This document shows, in pieces, positions 8,858 through 18,164 of a stretch of DNA of 64,000 nt. Each line of letters starts with the position of its first letter. Within the stretch, counting starts at the first letter, position 1. The position numbers were made by a program, and so were the translations under genes. Source of the stretch: Salinilacihabitans rarus (lineage in GTDB: Archaea > Halobacteriota > Halobacteria > Halobacteriales > Natrialbaceae); assembly GCF_024296665.1 (NCBI RefSeq), contig NZ_CP100762.1:3286001-3350000 (forward strand), read 5' to 3'. Under the pieces are notes generated by a model, which made no database searches, had not been told where the DNA came from, and was given only the letters and a program-made list of their open reading frames with translations.

Positions 8858-11800
8858 CGAATAATCACCCCTTCGTCTGTCTCCTCGATCTCAAGGTCTT
8901 GCTGTTCAACGAGTCGCTCCAAACGTCGATTGAGCTTCTGCCGGTCGTCAGGAACGATGCCGATCTGGTCAATGTCGTCGGGCGTTCGGTCGCCGACAAT
9001 CGATGATAGTTCGTCGAGCCGAGCATCTAACTCAACCGGGTCGCACTCGACTGCGTCGGCGAGTGGCTCTAATTGAGCCACGTCGTCTGTCACGTCGACG
9101 ATCTCGTCTGTGTCTGCATCATCCGATAGCGTCGTGATAGCGTTCTCGATCGTTTCGTACCACTGCTGGAGCTGGCGCATCGGCGTGATATACTCGCCCT
9201 CGAAGGCAATGTGGACGCCAGCCGGAAGGTCAGTTGCTGGGAGAACCCACGGATGCTCCTCGATACGGTCGACCAGTTCACGTAGGCCCCGTTCGTCGAC
9301 GAATGATTCCCACGATTGCTCGAGTACGGGAGCGAGTTCGGGAACCAGTTCCCCAGAGAAGGTACTCCAACCGTCGGTCGTCCACCATTCGCTGTCGAAG
9401 GAAGACACTGCGGACGAACGAGCTTCAATCGAATTGTGGGCCTCTTCATCGATCCACTCGAACTGACCATCTCCGATCGTCAATACCGCGTCGAGACGCT
9501 GAAGGGTGGAGAGTCGTCGGTTCCAGACGTCGGCGACCTCCTCGATCCACTCCTGTGCCTCGTTTGTCTCCCCGATCACATCTTCGATACCGTCGTCTTG
9601 CGATTTGACGGTTGAGAGGCGTTCTGTCGCGGCTTCGATTCGTTCGGATAGTTCGTCGACGAACGCCTCGAGCAAGCTCGTAACTTCGTCAGTTCGAACG
9701 TCAGTATCGACGACTAAGGTAACGTCTTCTCGAAGGCCGGTGAGCTTCGAGCGAATCTTCCGATTGGCATCCTGAAGGTTGATGAGTCCATCTGCGACAG
9801 TCTCAGTCGTCTCTTTGAAGCCACCATCTTCCAGAAGCTTCCCTAATGGCTTCCGCGGAAGCAGTTTCAGTCGTGTCGTCGAACGACTGTCGAGGTCGAG
9901 TACGGTTTCGTCTGGCAGCGTAGTACCATCTTCGTCGATAGGCACCAGACGCCCTTCTCGACAGAATCCCCAGATGATGGCACGTAGGGCAGATCGAGCC
10001 TCGTCGTAGAACGGCTTCTGTTCAACGATACCATCGAGGACCGTATTCATGTTCAGCCCCTCATCACGGTCTTTCAGCTGCCGGCCGGTGAGTGAGAGGA
10101 CGTTTCGCTGGATGGTCTGTTTGCCTTGACTCTCATTCTGGTTTGACGAGGGAACCTGAATCGTTCGCGCCCATGCGGGTAGCGGCGCGTCGCTGTCGAG
10201 TTCACGTAGCTCGCGCAGTCGACTCTCGTCGATCTGGAGCATCATCGGATGGAAGTCGTCAGGATATGCGACATCGACTGCAACTTGTACTGCTTTCGAG
10301 AGGCCACTGATGTCTGTCCGGTCTTTCACGGTGTACGAGCCGCTCGCCATCGCGCTGGTCAGCTTGCTGCGGACGGCGCTCGCACGCTGCTCCAGGTCGC
10401 GTTCTACTGCTGGTGGTACATCACGAGTTGCGATAGCGTCACGAAGCGCCCACCACTCGACCAGTCGTTTGCGTAGGTCTTGGAGACCATCCGTGTCGAT
10501 CTCCCAGTAGAGCGTGTCTTCCTCGGTTTGATCAGAATTTGCGTCCGGACGAACGCCTTGGATCGCGACGTCAATATCCAGACCACTCTCGGACACGATA
10601 CCGGTATCGAACGTCGTCCCGTCGAGTTCGAAGTGGTACGAGACCGGGTACTCGTCGCCGGACTCACCGTACGGTACTGACTCCGGGAGAGAGAGGTCTT
10701 GGGTGATGCGCTCCCAGAGATGCTCATCCAGAGTTTCGATGACGTCGTCCCAGTCAGGATCTGTTTCGTTCTTCTCGGTCTTGTCGTAGATGAGGCGTTC
10801 CTCTTGCGTCGCAAACCGATAACGGGGCCCACTCTCTTCCTGCGTTGGCCGGATGAATTTCTGAAGTCGATCCAGTGATTCCTCGACGCGATTGGTCGTG
10901 CTGATCCACGACTGGCCATTCAGATCAGACATGACGGCCACCGCGATGTTCCCCTCGTTCATTGGAACGATTTCGTGGACTTGCTGAAGCAGTAGCACCG
11001 CCTTTGCGACATCCAGGTCGAACTCTTGGATTTCACTCTCTTCGTCGTCTACCTCGTCCGCGATGCCGGCGAACTCTTGGATTTCACTGTCATCGTCGTC
11101 TCCCCTGTTCGCGATGCCCACCGTCTCTTCGGCACCATTGATAACGCGCATATCCTTAGGGAGGATTTCACGCAGTTCCGGCTCGATTAGCTCGAAGAAG
11201 TCGACTACCGAGATGATCTGATCCTCCTCGCTTTCGTCGACCCACTCGTCGAGCAGCCCGTGCATGAGCGCGAGAATGGCCCGTGCAGTCCCCGAGAAGA
11301 TAGACTTCGCGGGATCGTTCGCCTCCCGACGAAGGTTGAACAGGATCTCGAGGAATAGTGGCGCGTGATACGGGAGAAACGGATAGAATTCAACGAGTTC
11401 CTCCTCGTCGATAGCGTCGAGTGGCGGTTTCGTGTTCTGTTTGATCTCGTTGTAGACCAGCGACTCTGACGGCTTCACGTCGGCGTTATCAAGGATTCGG
11501 CGGACCGCATCTTCACCTGAGTCGGATTTCTGAAAGAGTCGGCGCTTGGCGATGTCTCCGACGTGCTTGCTCGGAAGCTGATACCGGTGGGGGAATCGGT
11601 CTTTGACGATACTGAAATCAGCGCCGTGTGCGGCAAATTTCGGCTGTACGTCTTCGATTTTCGCCTGTGCGGTCGCGACAAGTTGGATGTCACCATCACC
11701 AATGTCGTTAACGTTCTCAGCGAGGGTCTGAAGCTCAGTGAGGCGTTCAAAGTCCGTGCCGATAAAGAGGCTCACTTCGTCCAGCAAGAGGACGAGCTTG

Positions 11801-12651
11801 ACCGGTTCGCCGAGCTCCTCTTCGCGGGCTTCTCGAAGAGATTCCAGCCGACTGACGACTTCTTCGGGGTCAATATCCGACGGCTGGAGGTCAGTGTAGC
11901 CGTCGCGCGTGCCCGTAACTTCCTCAAACAGCTCTGGGAGTGTAACGTCGGACAGAGCGCTGTACTGTTGAATATCGGTCCAGAGTCGATCTGTCTCCCA
12001 ATCGTATTGCGGCGAGGTCGGCGTCACCTCCTCAACGACGGATTCGGCTCGTTCTTGCCGTTCAGGCCATGCTTCGGTCGTTTGGTACCAGTCTTCGAAG
12101 TATGCGACGTCAAGCTGAGAAGATAGCCCGGTAGAGATGTCGTCATTGACGCCAGTGAGGGTCGGATTCTGATGAGCGTGCCGAAGAACGATCTCGCTGA
12201 AACTGCGTTGCTTCTGCCCCTGGTACTTCAGCAAGTTCACCGAGACAGGGATAACGTGGTATTCAGAATGAATTCGTTTCCATCGGTTCCGCAGTTCGTC
12301 GAAGTCACTTTCGGAAGTGGCTTCGGGCACGAGGTCTGTCCAGACATCGTCGTACTGATCCTCGAGCCAGTCGGTATCCATCAGCCCATCGAGAACGGTG
12401 AGCAGATGGCTCTTGCCACTCCCGTAGTAGCCATAGAGCCAGTAGTTCGATCCCGTGCGCATGTCCTCGGCTTCACCGAGCAGCCGGTTGACGAAGTCTT
12501 CGAGGAAGCGTTGAGAGTCGGCCGTCACATGGTACGATTCGATGGCTTGTTCTCGGTGCTGGTTTTCGTCCTCAGTCTGCTCTTCTCGATCGATACGTAC
12601 CGATTCCTCGAAGTCCTCAGGGAGGTCTTCAAACCAGTTCGCGTCGGCCAT
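8854..12651 (-). CDS. brxC: BrxC/PglY-like P-loop ATPase (first copy)
   Basis: A 1265-residue ATPase. Walker A is YGYYGSGKSHLLTV (about 73-86) and Walker B is VKLVLLLDEVSLFIG (about 297-311), followed by a sensor-like strand QLVATAQAKIED. FYPFLPYHAPLFLEIL and the helical region after it are typical of BrxC. The C-terminal half is mostly coiled coil and helix. It starts at the last base of the brxA stop (TAATG) and ends overlapping brxB by 4 bases. It is clearly related to the ATPase at 4404-8240 but is much diverged, so the two probably have different jobs, perhaps as a hetero-oligomer. Around residues 510-545 it contains a 17-residue tandem duplication. Confidence 0.77.
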   Translation of the reverse strand: MADANWFEDLPEDFEESVRIDREEQTEDENQHREQAIESYHVTADSQRFLEDFVNRLLGEAEDMRTGSNYWLYGYYGSGKSHLLTVLDGLMDTDWLEDQYDDVWTDLVPEATSESDFDELRNRWKRIHSEYHVIPVSVNLLKYQGQKQRSFSEIVLRHAHQNPTLTGVNDDISTGLSSQLDVAYFEDWYQTTEAWPERQERAESVVEEVTPTSPQYDWETDRLWTDIQQYSALSDVTLPELFEEVTGTRDGYTDLQPSDIDPEEVVSRLESLREAREEELGEPVKLVLLLDEVSLFIGTDFERLTELQTLAENVNDIGDGDIQLVATAQAKIEDVQPKFAAHGADFSIVKDRFPHRYQLPSKHVGDIAKRRLFQKSDSGEDAVRRILDNADVKPSESLVYNEIKQNTKPPLDAIDEEELVEFYPFLPYHAPLFLEILFNLRREANDPAKSIFSGTARAILALMHGLLDEWVDESEEDQIISVVDFFELIEPELREILPKDMRVINGAEETVGIANRGDDDDSEIQEFAGIADEVDDEESEIQEFDLDVAKAVLLLQQVHEIVPMNEGNIAVAVMSDLNGQSWISTTNRVEESLDRLQKFIRPTQEESGPRYRFATQEERLIYDKTEKNETDPDWDDVIETLDEHLWERITQDLSLPESVPYGESGDEYPVSYHFELDGTTFDTGIVSESGLDIDVAIQGVRPDANSDQTEEDTLYWEIDTDGLQDLRKRLVEWWALRDAIATRDVPPAVERDLEQRASAVRSKLTSAMASGSYTVKDRTDISGLSKAVQVAVDVAYPDDFHPMMLQIDESRLRELRELDSDAPLPAWARTIQVPSSNQNESQGKQTIQRNVLSLTGRQLKDRDEGLNMNTVLDGIVEQKPFYDEARSALRAIIWGFCREGRLVPIDEDGTTLPDETVLDLDSRSTTRLKLLPRKPLGKLLEDGGFKETTETVADGLINLQDANRKIRSKLTGLREDVTLVVDTDVRTDEVTSLLEAFVDELSERIEAATERLSTVKSQDDGIEDVIGETNEAQEWIEEVADVWNRRLSTLQRLDAVLTIGDGQFEWIDEEAHNSIEARSSAVSSFDSEWWTTDGWSTFSGELVPELAPVLEQSWESFVDERGLRELVDRIEEHPWVLPATDLPAGVHIAFEGEYITPMRQLQQWYETIENAITTLSDDADTDEIVDVTDDVAQLEPLADAVECDPVELDARLDELSSIVGDRTPDDIDQIGIVPDDRQKLNRRLERLVEQQDLEIEETDEGVIIR
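11020..11121 (-). repeat. 51-bp in-frame tandem duplication within the first brxC-like gene
   Basis: Two 51-base units, 11020-11070 and 11071-11121, both begin GAACTCTTGGATTTCACT on the plus strand and end with GCGATGCC near the unit end. They encode two acidic 17-residue units containing SEIQEF preceded by a stretch of aspartates and glutamates. High identity suggests a fairly recent slippage event in a linker. Confidence 0.7.
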
Positions 12652-13490
12652 TATTCAGCACCCTCCTGACTGACCCATGAGTACGGTTCGGTAACTGGCC
12701 GAAGTTGGAGGCTTCCATGTAGTTCAACGAACTCCCACTCATCTGTCTCAGCTGCCCTGTCGTAGAGTTCTTCCCAGCGATCACTCGGTTGGAACAGGTA
12801 GAGGAGACCAGTCGGTGACTCAAACCAGTCATCCGCACCCACCTCGTACGAATATCCCATCGCGACGAGGAGTGGGATGTCTCCCAGCGATGGTGGGTTC
12901 CCAACCACGTCTTGCTGATTTTCCAGCACGCCGATTTCACGCATGACCGAGCGGAACCCTTCGCACCACCGTTTCGTAGTAGATTCAGCGTAGTCGAACG
13001 ATGTCCCGTCAGCGTACTCGAACTCGTTGAGGATAGTCATGAGCGTCTCATTGGAGAAATCGAGGGCATCAGGATGATCCGATGAAAGTCGCTGAATATA
13101 TTCGTGGACGACGTAGCGAACAAGTGCGTCGTCAGCGATGAGATATGGATAGAGCACTTGCGCTTTATCTCTCGATGTCGCGCAAGCATCTAGCACGGCG
13201 GGAAGATCGCGCGGATTCGGAAGGTCTGCGGGGGCGTTCTTGAACCGGGATGTGAGTACACGGTATATTTTTTGAGCACTGCCTCTCGTGCTACGGTTTG
13301 CACGGCGTTCATCAAACCAGACTTCCTTGACTGTGTTCCAGTTACCGTGCTCTTCGTACAGGCTCGAAAGTTCCTCTGCTCGCTCAACGAGAAGACCACA
13401 CATGGTTAGATCCATGTTCACGTCCGAACTCGAGAGCTGGCGGGAAAGTGAGGGTAATCGCGTGCCCCCGCCGTCCGAAAGGATCGTCAT
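12651..13490 (-). CDS. brxA: BrxA (DUF1819)
   Basis: A 279-residue protein, first gene of the leftward BREX-like operon. It shows the DUF1819/BrxA layout: an LSRQLSSSDVNM start, ELSSLYEEHGNWNTVKEVWFDE, then RSTRGSAQKIYRVLTSRF, a helical region ending FSNETLMTILNEF, and a C-terminal DYAESTTKRWCEGFRSVMREIGVL, which is the T-x-x-K-x(n)-L-x-E-x-G-L hallmark. BrxA is a small helical DNA-binding protein of BREX. The C-terminal about 80 residues extend past the usual family length. The start at 13490 fits a weak TATA-like element near 13518; an internal ATG after about 24 codons is an alternative. Confidence 0.74.
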   Translation of the reverse strand: MTILSDGGGTRLPSLSRQLSSSDVNMDLTMCGLLVERAEELSSLYEEHGNWNTVKEVWFDERRANRSTRGSAQKIYRVLTSRFKNAPADLPNPRDLPAVLDACATSRDKAQVLYPYLIADDALVRYVVHEYIQRLSSDHPDALDFSNETLMTILNEFEYADGTSFDYAESTTKRWCEGFRSVMREIGVLENQQDVVGNPPSLGDIPLLVAMGYSYEVGADDWFESPTGLLYLFQPSDRWEELYDRAAETDEWEFVELHGSLQLRPVTEPYSWVSQEGAE

Positions 13491-13586
13491 ACGTCGAGGA
13501 TGCCTGTCGACCTACTTTACTGTTCGTCATCCGGGAATCCAGATTCAATCGCTAAACGAGACGTGACCGATCGGTTTGGGCGAGGG

Positions 13587-13594
13587 TTTATGTC
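13587..13594 (+). promoter_or_regulatory. TATA box for the rightward helicase cluster
   Basis: TTTATGTC centred about 27 bases before the GTG at 13618, so the transcript would be essentially leaderless. This supports the GTG start of the next gene. The 127-base gap also holds the promoter of the leftward brxA operon. Confidence 0.45.
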
Positions 13595-13617
13595 TGGCAC
13601 ATCATAGAGGCTAGTTT

Positions 13618-14103
13618 GTGCAGCGCAATGGACGAACAGCAGGCTCGGTTACATACCCTGCTGAAAACATCGAGACGGTTCGAATCGATCCAGAAGCAAT
13701 CGTTGATGCTCATCAGATCAACCATGAGCGTCAGCATGCATCGTCTTCAAGAGTGATTCGGATCTCCCCTCCTTTTGACACTGAGGTTGAGGGAAAGCCG
13801 TTTACAGCGGAATCTGGCAACTCGTACCCGCTAGAGATGTCTCCGAAGCCGATCCACATTCAGCCGTCTGCTTTTCTTGAAGAGACCGGAACGAACCTGA
13901 TCGAATTCCCCACTCATCAGAAGGAGCGGGAACTCCTTCAGGAAGAACCGAACGTATCCCTCACAGAAAAGAACGTGGAAGAGTGGTACCAGCAGCAACT
14001 GGAGGTTTGGAAAGAAGATGTGCGAGCCGCTATCAAAGATAGTATCTCGGTTGATTTAGAGGGAAGTAGTACCCTGGATGCAGACCTAACTATAGACGAC
14101 TAA
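13618..14103 (+). CDS. Conserved haloarchaeal protein, DUF8009-like
   Basis: A 161-residue acidic protein starting at GTG. Its core, ending the first helix and passing into SSRVIRISPPFDTEVEGKPF, then PKPIHIQPSAFLEE, resembles a family seen in many haloarchaea, in which a helix rich in Arg/His precedes an R-V/I-PPF strand. The C-terminus has WYQQQLEVWKEDVRAAI, a Trp-rich helix. No function is known. It is divergent from brxA by 127 bases and 66 bases ahead of the exonuclease gene. A 42-codon ORF starting with ATG at 13628 in another frame is closed early and is less convincing. Confidence 0.5.
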   Translation: MQRNGRTAGSVTYPAENIETVRIDPEAIVDAHQINHERQHASSSRVIRISPPFDTEVEGKPFTAESGNSYPLEMSPKPIHIQPSAFLEETGTNLIEFPTHQKERELLQEEPNVSLTEKNVEEWYQQQLEVWKEDVRAAIKDSISVDLEGSSTLDADLTIDD

Positions 14104-14137
14104 GGGAAATTGGAATCTTCGTATCGGTAGGACAATC

Positions 14138-14146
14138 TTTTATATG
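14138..14146 (+). promoter_or_regulatory. TATA box for exonuclease-helicase genes
   Basis: TTTTATATG centred about 27 bases before the ATG at 14170. It predicts a leaderless mRNA for the exonuclease gene, independent of the upstream DUF8009-like gene. Confidence 0.55.
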
Positions 14147-14169
14147 GATGCTACTTCCATTGAACGATA

Positions 14170-14919
14170 ATGGGTCTACTAGCGATTGACATTGAAACCG
14201 CTAGCCCGTTTGAGGAACCCTCTCCGGGAGAAAACGATCCTCGATACTTCGAATGGGTCATCACCTCTGTTGCTTATCAGTCAGACAGGTCATCAGACCC
14301 GGAAACAGATATTCTGTTCCGAAAGGGCGGCTGGGATGGCGAATACACGGCTGAAATGCTTGATCAGTTATTTGCTTGGTGTGACGGAAAAGAGATCGAT
14401 CAAGTGTTGACCTACAACGGTACTTGGTTTGATCTCAAACTCATCGGAACGTGGGCAAAACAGTTGGAGGAGAACGGCATTCGAGAAGGAGGATATTCAG
14501 ACCTCTGTAGCTTGTTCAACCAACACATCGATCTGGCCAAAGCGGCAGCCGACCAGTATTCTGATGAGCTCTGGGACGATCAGCACATACTCCCTGACTG
14601 GAAGGCTTATCAGTTGGCTGGAATAGACAATGAGAGTACGTGGTACTCTGACTACGAATTCAACGATGCGTACTTCGATGGCTTAGGAATCGATAGTAAA
14701 CACGTAAAGGGAAAACACGTAGGACAGGTACTCGGTGAGCGATACGTGGACGGTGTCGTTAACGGACTCGAAGAAACGAGTACCCACCAAGAGTTAGAAC
14801 AGCTCCTCTCTGATTATGCGGAAAGCGACGTAGCCGACCTCTTCGAGCTATATGACGTTCTTGGTGGTGATTCACTACAGAATGACTATCACTACCCCTT
14901 AGAGGAGATCATCCAATGA
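14170..14919 (+). CDS. DEDDy 3'-5' exonuclease (RNase H-like fold)
   Basis: A 249-residue protein with all exonuclease motifs in place: Exo I AIDIET (D7, E9), Exo II TYNGTWFDLK (N83, D88) and Exo III Y216-AES-D220, the Y-x3-D form. A central HIDLAKAA segment is also typical of YprB-like/RNase_H_2 exonucleases. It should remove nucleotides from 3' ends of DNA or RNA with two metal ions. Its stop overlaps the start of the helicase gene by 4 bases (ATGA), so the two are coupled and probably work together, the helicase feeding single strands to the nuclease. The substrate cannot be told from sequence. Confidence 0.8.
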   Translation: MGLLAIDIETASPFEEPSPGENDPRYFEWVITSVAYQSDRSSDPETDILFRKGGWDGEYTAEMLDQLFAWCDGKEIDQVLTYNGTWFDLKLIGTWAKQLEENGIREGGYSDLCSLFNQHIDLAKAAADQYSDELWDDQHILPDWKAYQLAGIDNESTWYSDYEFNDAYFDGLGIDSKHVKGKHVGQVLGERYVDGVVNGLEETSTHQELEQLLSDYAESDVADLFELYDVLGGDSLQNDYHYPLEEIIQ

Positions 14920-17174
14920 GTGGAATCGATGACCTTCAGCCTGAAGACGCAGAGCTCGTCGAGTCGATTATGGAGTCCCATGGCTACGAATCGCTAAAGG
15001 AGACTCAACGGTTGGCATTCGAAGATGGGATCACAGAACCAGGAAATCACCTCCTCGTCGCTGAAACGGGAAACGGAAAAACGCTATGTGCAGAAGCGGT
15101 AGCGAAAAAGCGACTGGAAAACGGAAAACGGGTTGCGTATCTAGTTCCTTCTCGTCAGCTCGTTCGGGCGAAGAAGGAATCGATCCAAGAGTGGGCAGAA
15201 GATGAGTATAAGGTATGGTCTGGCCCACGGGCATACCAGTCGGCAGACGTTGTCGTTGCAACCTTCGATTCGTTCTACAGGGCTATTCTCCAGAATCGAG
15301 GGAATGCCAGAAGTCTGGATCTAGCCATCCTCGACGACTTCCACGAGATATACGGTGGCTTCCGAGGGCCTGAAATTGAGAAAGCGATTGCCGCATCGAT
15401 GTACGAGGGGATCGAAATTTTCGCCCTCAGTGCCACCCTTGGCAACCCAGAGAACCTCGCTGAATGGATGGATGCTGATCTAACGGTAAGCCCTGAAGGC
15501 CGGCAGATACCAATCCGTGAGCAAATTGAACCTGTTCAGCGTCAAGACAAGGGCGAAGCAATCGTCGACCTACTTCGGCGGGAGCAGGACAAGGGCCCCT
15601 TCCTTGTATTCAATTACGCAAAGCCGTGGACCCAATCGCGAGCCGAAGCCGTCGCAGACACGAGGCTGTTCGCTGACCTTTCAGATAGGGATTTTCACAA
15701 CGAATTGCGGAACAAAATCGACGGTGAGATGACCGAGACACTGCGTGACCTTGCGAGAATGATGTCACGCGGGGTTGCTTTCCACCACGCTGATCTTCCA
15801 AACGATGTCAAACACTGGATCGAGGATCTCTATGCTGACGGTGAACTGGGCTGTCTCTTTGCCACCACCACGATCGCGTATGGATTTGATGCACCAGTTC
15901 AATCGGTCGTCGTTGCGGACATCACAAGAGGGCCTCACTACGTCGGTGTTTACGAGTACGTTCAATGGATCGGTAGAGCGGCACGTCCTGGATACGGTTA
16001 CGATGAAGGATACGCTTTCACTCTCACAGACACCCCGGAAGAAACCAAGGAACGTTTCTTTGAGCCGCATCGCGTTCTCGAAGACGTAACGACGCACATC
16101 GAGAACGACGTTGCCTTCCAATGGCTTTTGTTAGAGCTGATCGCAACTGGATGGGACACGCCACACGAGATCGAGGCCTTCGTCAAAGAGATGCTCTACT
16201 GGGAGCAAATGGAACAGATTGGCGCGTGGGGACGCCAACGAGATAATCGGGACCAGAGACTGAATGATAGACTGCGAGAAACTGCGAACTGGCTGGAGGA
16301 GTACGACTTCGTAATTGAGAAAGATACCGCCAGACAGTTCGAACCCACAGCCCTCGGACAGGGTTCGGTAGAATTCTCTTTCAATTCATTCGTTAGTGCC
16401 CCTCTCAGTAGCCTTCGGACGTTCTATGACTGGCTCGAAGAGACGCCCCACGAAGATGTGACTCCTCTTCATCTGATTGATAGAGTGGCTCGTCAATTCG
16501 ATAGAACAATCAACGCGTCTGAGTCAGATGTCAACCCTGAATTACAGGGGCTTTTGCAAGAACACGATCTGCCAATTGATGATGCAGCGATCACTGCTGG
16601 GGTTATCTACTGGTATTGGATGTCGAACTTCGATAATACACAAATAGAAAACCGGGCAGGTATTGATCCAACCTATCTGCCGAGCACTACCAGAAAGCTG
16701 TCGGACACTATTGATGCTACAAAGTACCTCATGGATGCTTCGCCGGATGCACGGAAGCCCGACTGGTTTGATACCCTTGTATTCAAAGTAGAGCGTGGTG
16801 TCCGAAGTGAGGAAGTTCCCTTCGTTGAGAACATCCGTGGCTTGGGGCGGTATCGAGTTCGACAACTGCGACGCTATGTCGAAGGCAGCAATGTGATTGG
16901 CGCCGGCGAATTGGAGGGCGATAGTCTCTGGGGTTTACTCCAAGCGCTCTTCGAAAGAGTCGGCGATTCGAACCAGTTCGAAGACGTTCTCAAAGGGAAT
17001 ATTTCTGGCATTGGTCCATCCACTGCACAAGGAATACGGGAGTTTGTCGAAACGGCAGAAGTATCTGATGAGTACCACCAAGACGACAATGACTGGGAGG
17101 CAGTGCGTCCCTCTTCAGAACCGCCCGAGGACGATGGTGGGTTTAGTCGTGCCACCCGGCTTGACGAGTTTTAG
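14916..17174 (+). CDS. Hel308/Ski2-like SF2 helicase
   Basis: A 752-residue helicase. Walker A is AETGNGKT (49-56), motif II is DDFH (140-143) in place of DExH, motif III is SAT (172-174), and motif VI is QWIGRAARPGYG at about 350. After the two RecA domains comes a winged-helix and helical ratchet region, and near the C-terminus IRGLGRYRVRQLRRY and ISGIGPSTAQGIREF, two helix-hairpin-helix-like motifs. Hel308 enzymes are 3'-5' DNA helicases acting at stalled forks; this is a diverged relative with an unusual DDFH box. It is coupled to the exonuclease by a 4-base overlap. Confidence 0.8.
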   Translation: MSGIDDLQPEDAELVESIMESHGYESLKETQRLAFEDGITEPGNHLLVAETGNGKTLCAEAVAKKRLENGKRVAYLVPSRQLVRAKKESIQEWAEDEYKVWSGPRAYQSADVVVATFDSFYRAILQNRGNARSLDLAILDDFHEIYGGFRGPEIEKAIAASMYEGIEIFALSATLGNPENLAEWMDADLTVSPEGRQIPIREQIEPVQRQDKGEAIVDLLRREQDKGPFLVFNYAKPWTQSRAEAVADTRLFADLSDRDFHNELRNKIDGEMTETLRDLARMMSRGVAFHHADLPNDVKHWIEDLYADGELGCLFATTTIAYGFDAPVQSVVVADITRGPHYVGVYEYVQWIGRAARPGYGYDEGYAFTLTDTPEETKERFFEPHRVLEDVTTHIENDVAFQWLLLELIATGWDTPHEIEAFVKEMLYWEQMEQIGAWGRQRDNRDQRLNDRLRETANWLEEYDFVIEKDTARQFEPTALGQGSVEFSFNSFVSAPLSSLRTFYDWLEETPHEDVTPLHLIDRVARQFDRTINASESDVNPELQGLLQEHDLPIDDAAITAGVIYWYWMSNFDNTQIENRAGIDPTYLPSTTRKLSDTIDATKYLMDASPDARKPDWFDTLVFKVERGVRSEEVPFVENIRGLGRYRVRQLRRYVEGSNVIGAGELEGDSLWGLLQALFERVGDSNQFEDVLKGNISGIGPSTAQGIREFVETAEVSDEYHQDDNDWEAVRPSSEPPEDDGGFSRATRLDEF

Positions 17175-17221
17175 TCTACAACTCTCGTATTGAGTTGATC
17201 GATTTTGAATATACCACACGC

Positions 17222-17229
17222 ATTTATTA
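17222..17229 (+). promoter_or_regulatory. TATA box upstream of the helix-hairpin-helix gene
   Basis: ATTTATTA in an A/T-rich 78-base gap, centred about 27 bases before the ATG at 17253, predicting a leaderless transcript. The gene may therefore be transcribed separately from the helicase as well as by read-through. Confidence 0.4.
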
Positions 17230-17252
17230 TTGTGAGATAATATATTTGAACC

Positions 17253-18164
17253 ATGTCTACGGTAGAACTCCTCTCCTTCACACTCGAGAATTATACACCG
17301 TATTTTGACGCCGGTATCGACCTCGAGCTTTACGATCAGGACGAAGAGGAATGGTTCTCTCTTCGGTCAACCGACTATTCGCCTCGTTCACTGGTGGATG
17401 CACTCGAAAACGGACACATCAAAGAAGAGCACGTTAGATTTACCGAGGAGGACGCATCAGCGTATCTCGTACACCTAAAAGAGACAGGGATCGAGGAGCA
17501 ACTTCACCAAGAACGTCTCATGAACCGCTCACGATTGGTGGCACTTGCTGATAACGACTATACTACTACCCAGGATTTCCTCGGTACTGCTGACCCGATC
17601 GACATCTCAAAAGAAACTGGCGTAGAGCGCAGTATTGTAAGTGAAATAGCTACAAATCACGTTGGTGGCTTCTCTTCCGCGGGATCATTTGGTGATGGTG
17701 GACCCCTAGAAAGCCTCTCCCCATCAGATGACTTTCGAGGATGGAACCTCACTACAAATACGGATAATCGTATAAGATGGGTTACCAGCGGTGGCTTTCG
17801 TCTTACGATTACGCCGACACCCGATGATAGTGTAACTGTTACCGGTAATGCGCCGAACGATGAGCGCCACCCTTGGTACCGAAAAGGTTGGTCAGTCGAA
17901 CCCGACCCCGATTCTATATTGACGCCTGAAGTGGCTCTAGATCGTGCTCATGAGTGGTTAGCTGATCACGAGCTGGTCTACTCAGATGATCTAGCCGCAT
18001 TACCCCAGATCGGTCCTGCCACAAGGGATTACCTCGCACTCGACTATGAGATCACAACTATAGAAGGGCTTAGAGACTTCGCAACTACGAACCGAGACAA
18101 ATTTGATGACATCTTTGGGGATCCTGGAAGGGAACTACTCACGGCTTTAGAAGTTGAGCAGTAG
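17253..18164 (+). CDS. Unrecognised protein with helix-hairpin-helix motifs
   Basis: A 303-residue acidic protein without a recognised enzyme domain. The C-terminal 60 residues contain AALPQIGPATRDYLALDYEITTI, a helix-hairpin-helix DNA-binding unit like those in RadA, Hel308 and UvrC. A second, weaker one may lie in the middle (SKETGVERSIVSEIATNHVGG). Between them is a beta-rich segment (GGFRLTITPTPDDSVTVTG). It follows the exonuclease-helicase pair on the same strand and is the last rightward gene before the non-coding gap, so a DNA-binding accessory role is a reasonable guess. Confidence 0.5.
   Translation: MSTVELLSFTLENYTPYFDAGIDLELYDQDEEEWFSLRSTDYSPRSLVDALENGHIKEEHVRFTEEDASAYLVHLKETGIEEQLHQERLMNRSRLVALADNDYTTTQDFLGTADPIDISKETGVERSIVSEIATNHVGGFSSAGSFGDGGPLESLSPSDDFRGWNLTTNTDNRIRWVTSGGFRLTITPTPDDSVTVTGNAPNDERHPWYRKGWSVEPDPDSILTPEVALDRAHEWLADHELVYSDDLAALPQIGPATRDYLALDYEITTIEGLRDFATTNRDKFDDIFGDPGRELLTALEVEQ

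Noticed and set aside
13628..13756. ATG ORF of about 42 codons overlapping the DUF8009-like gene
   Set aside because: It ends early, and the GTG frame at 13618 gives the conserved R-I-SPPF protein and fits the TATA box.
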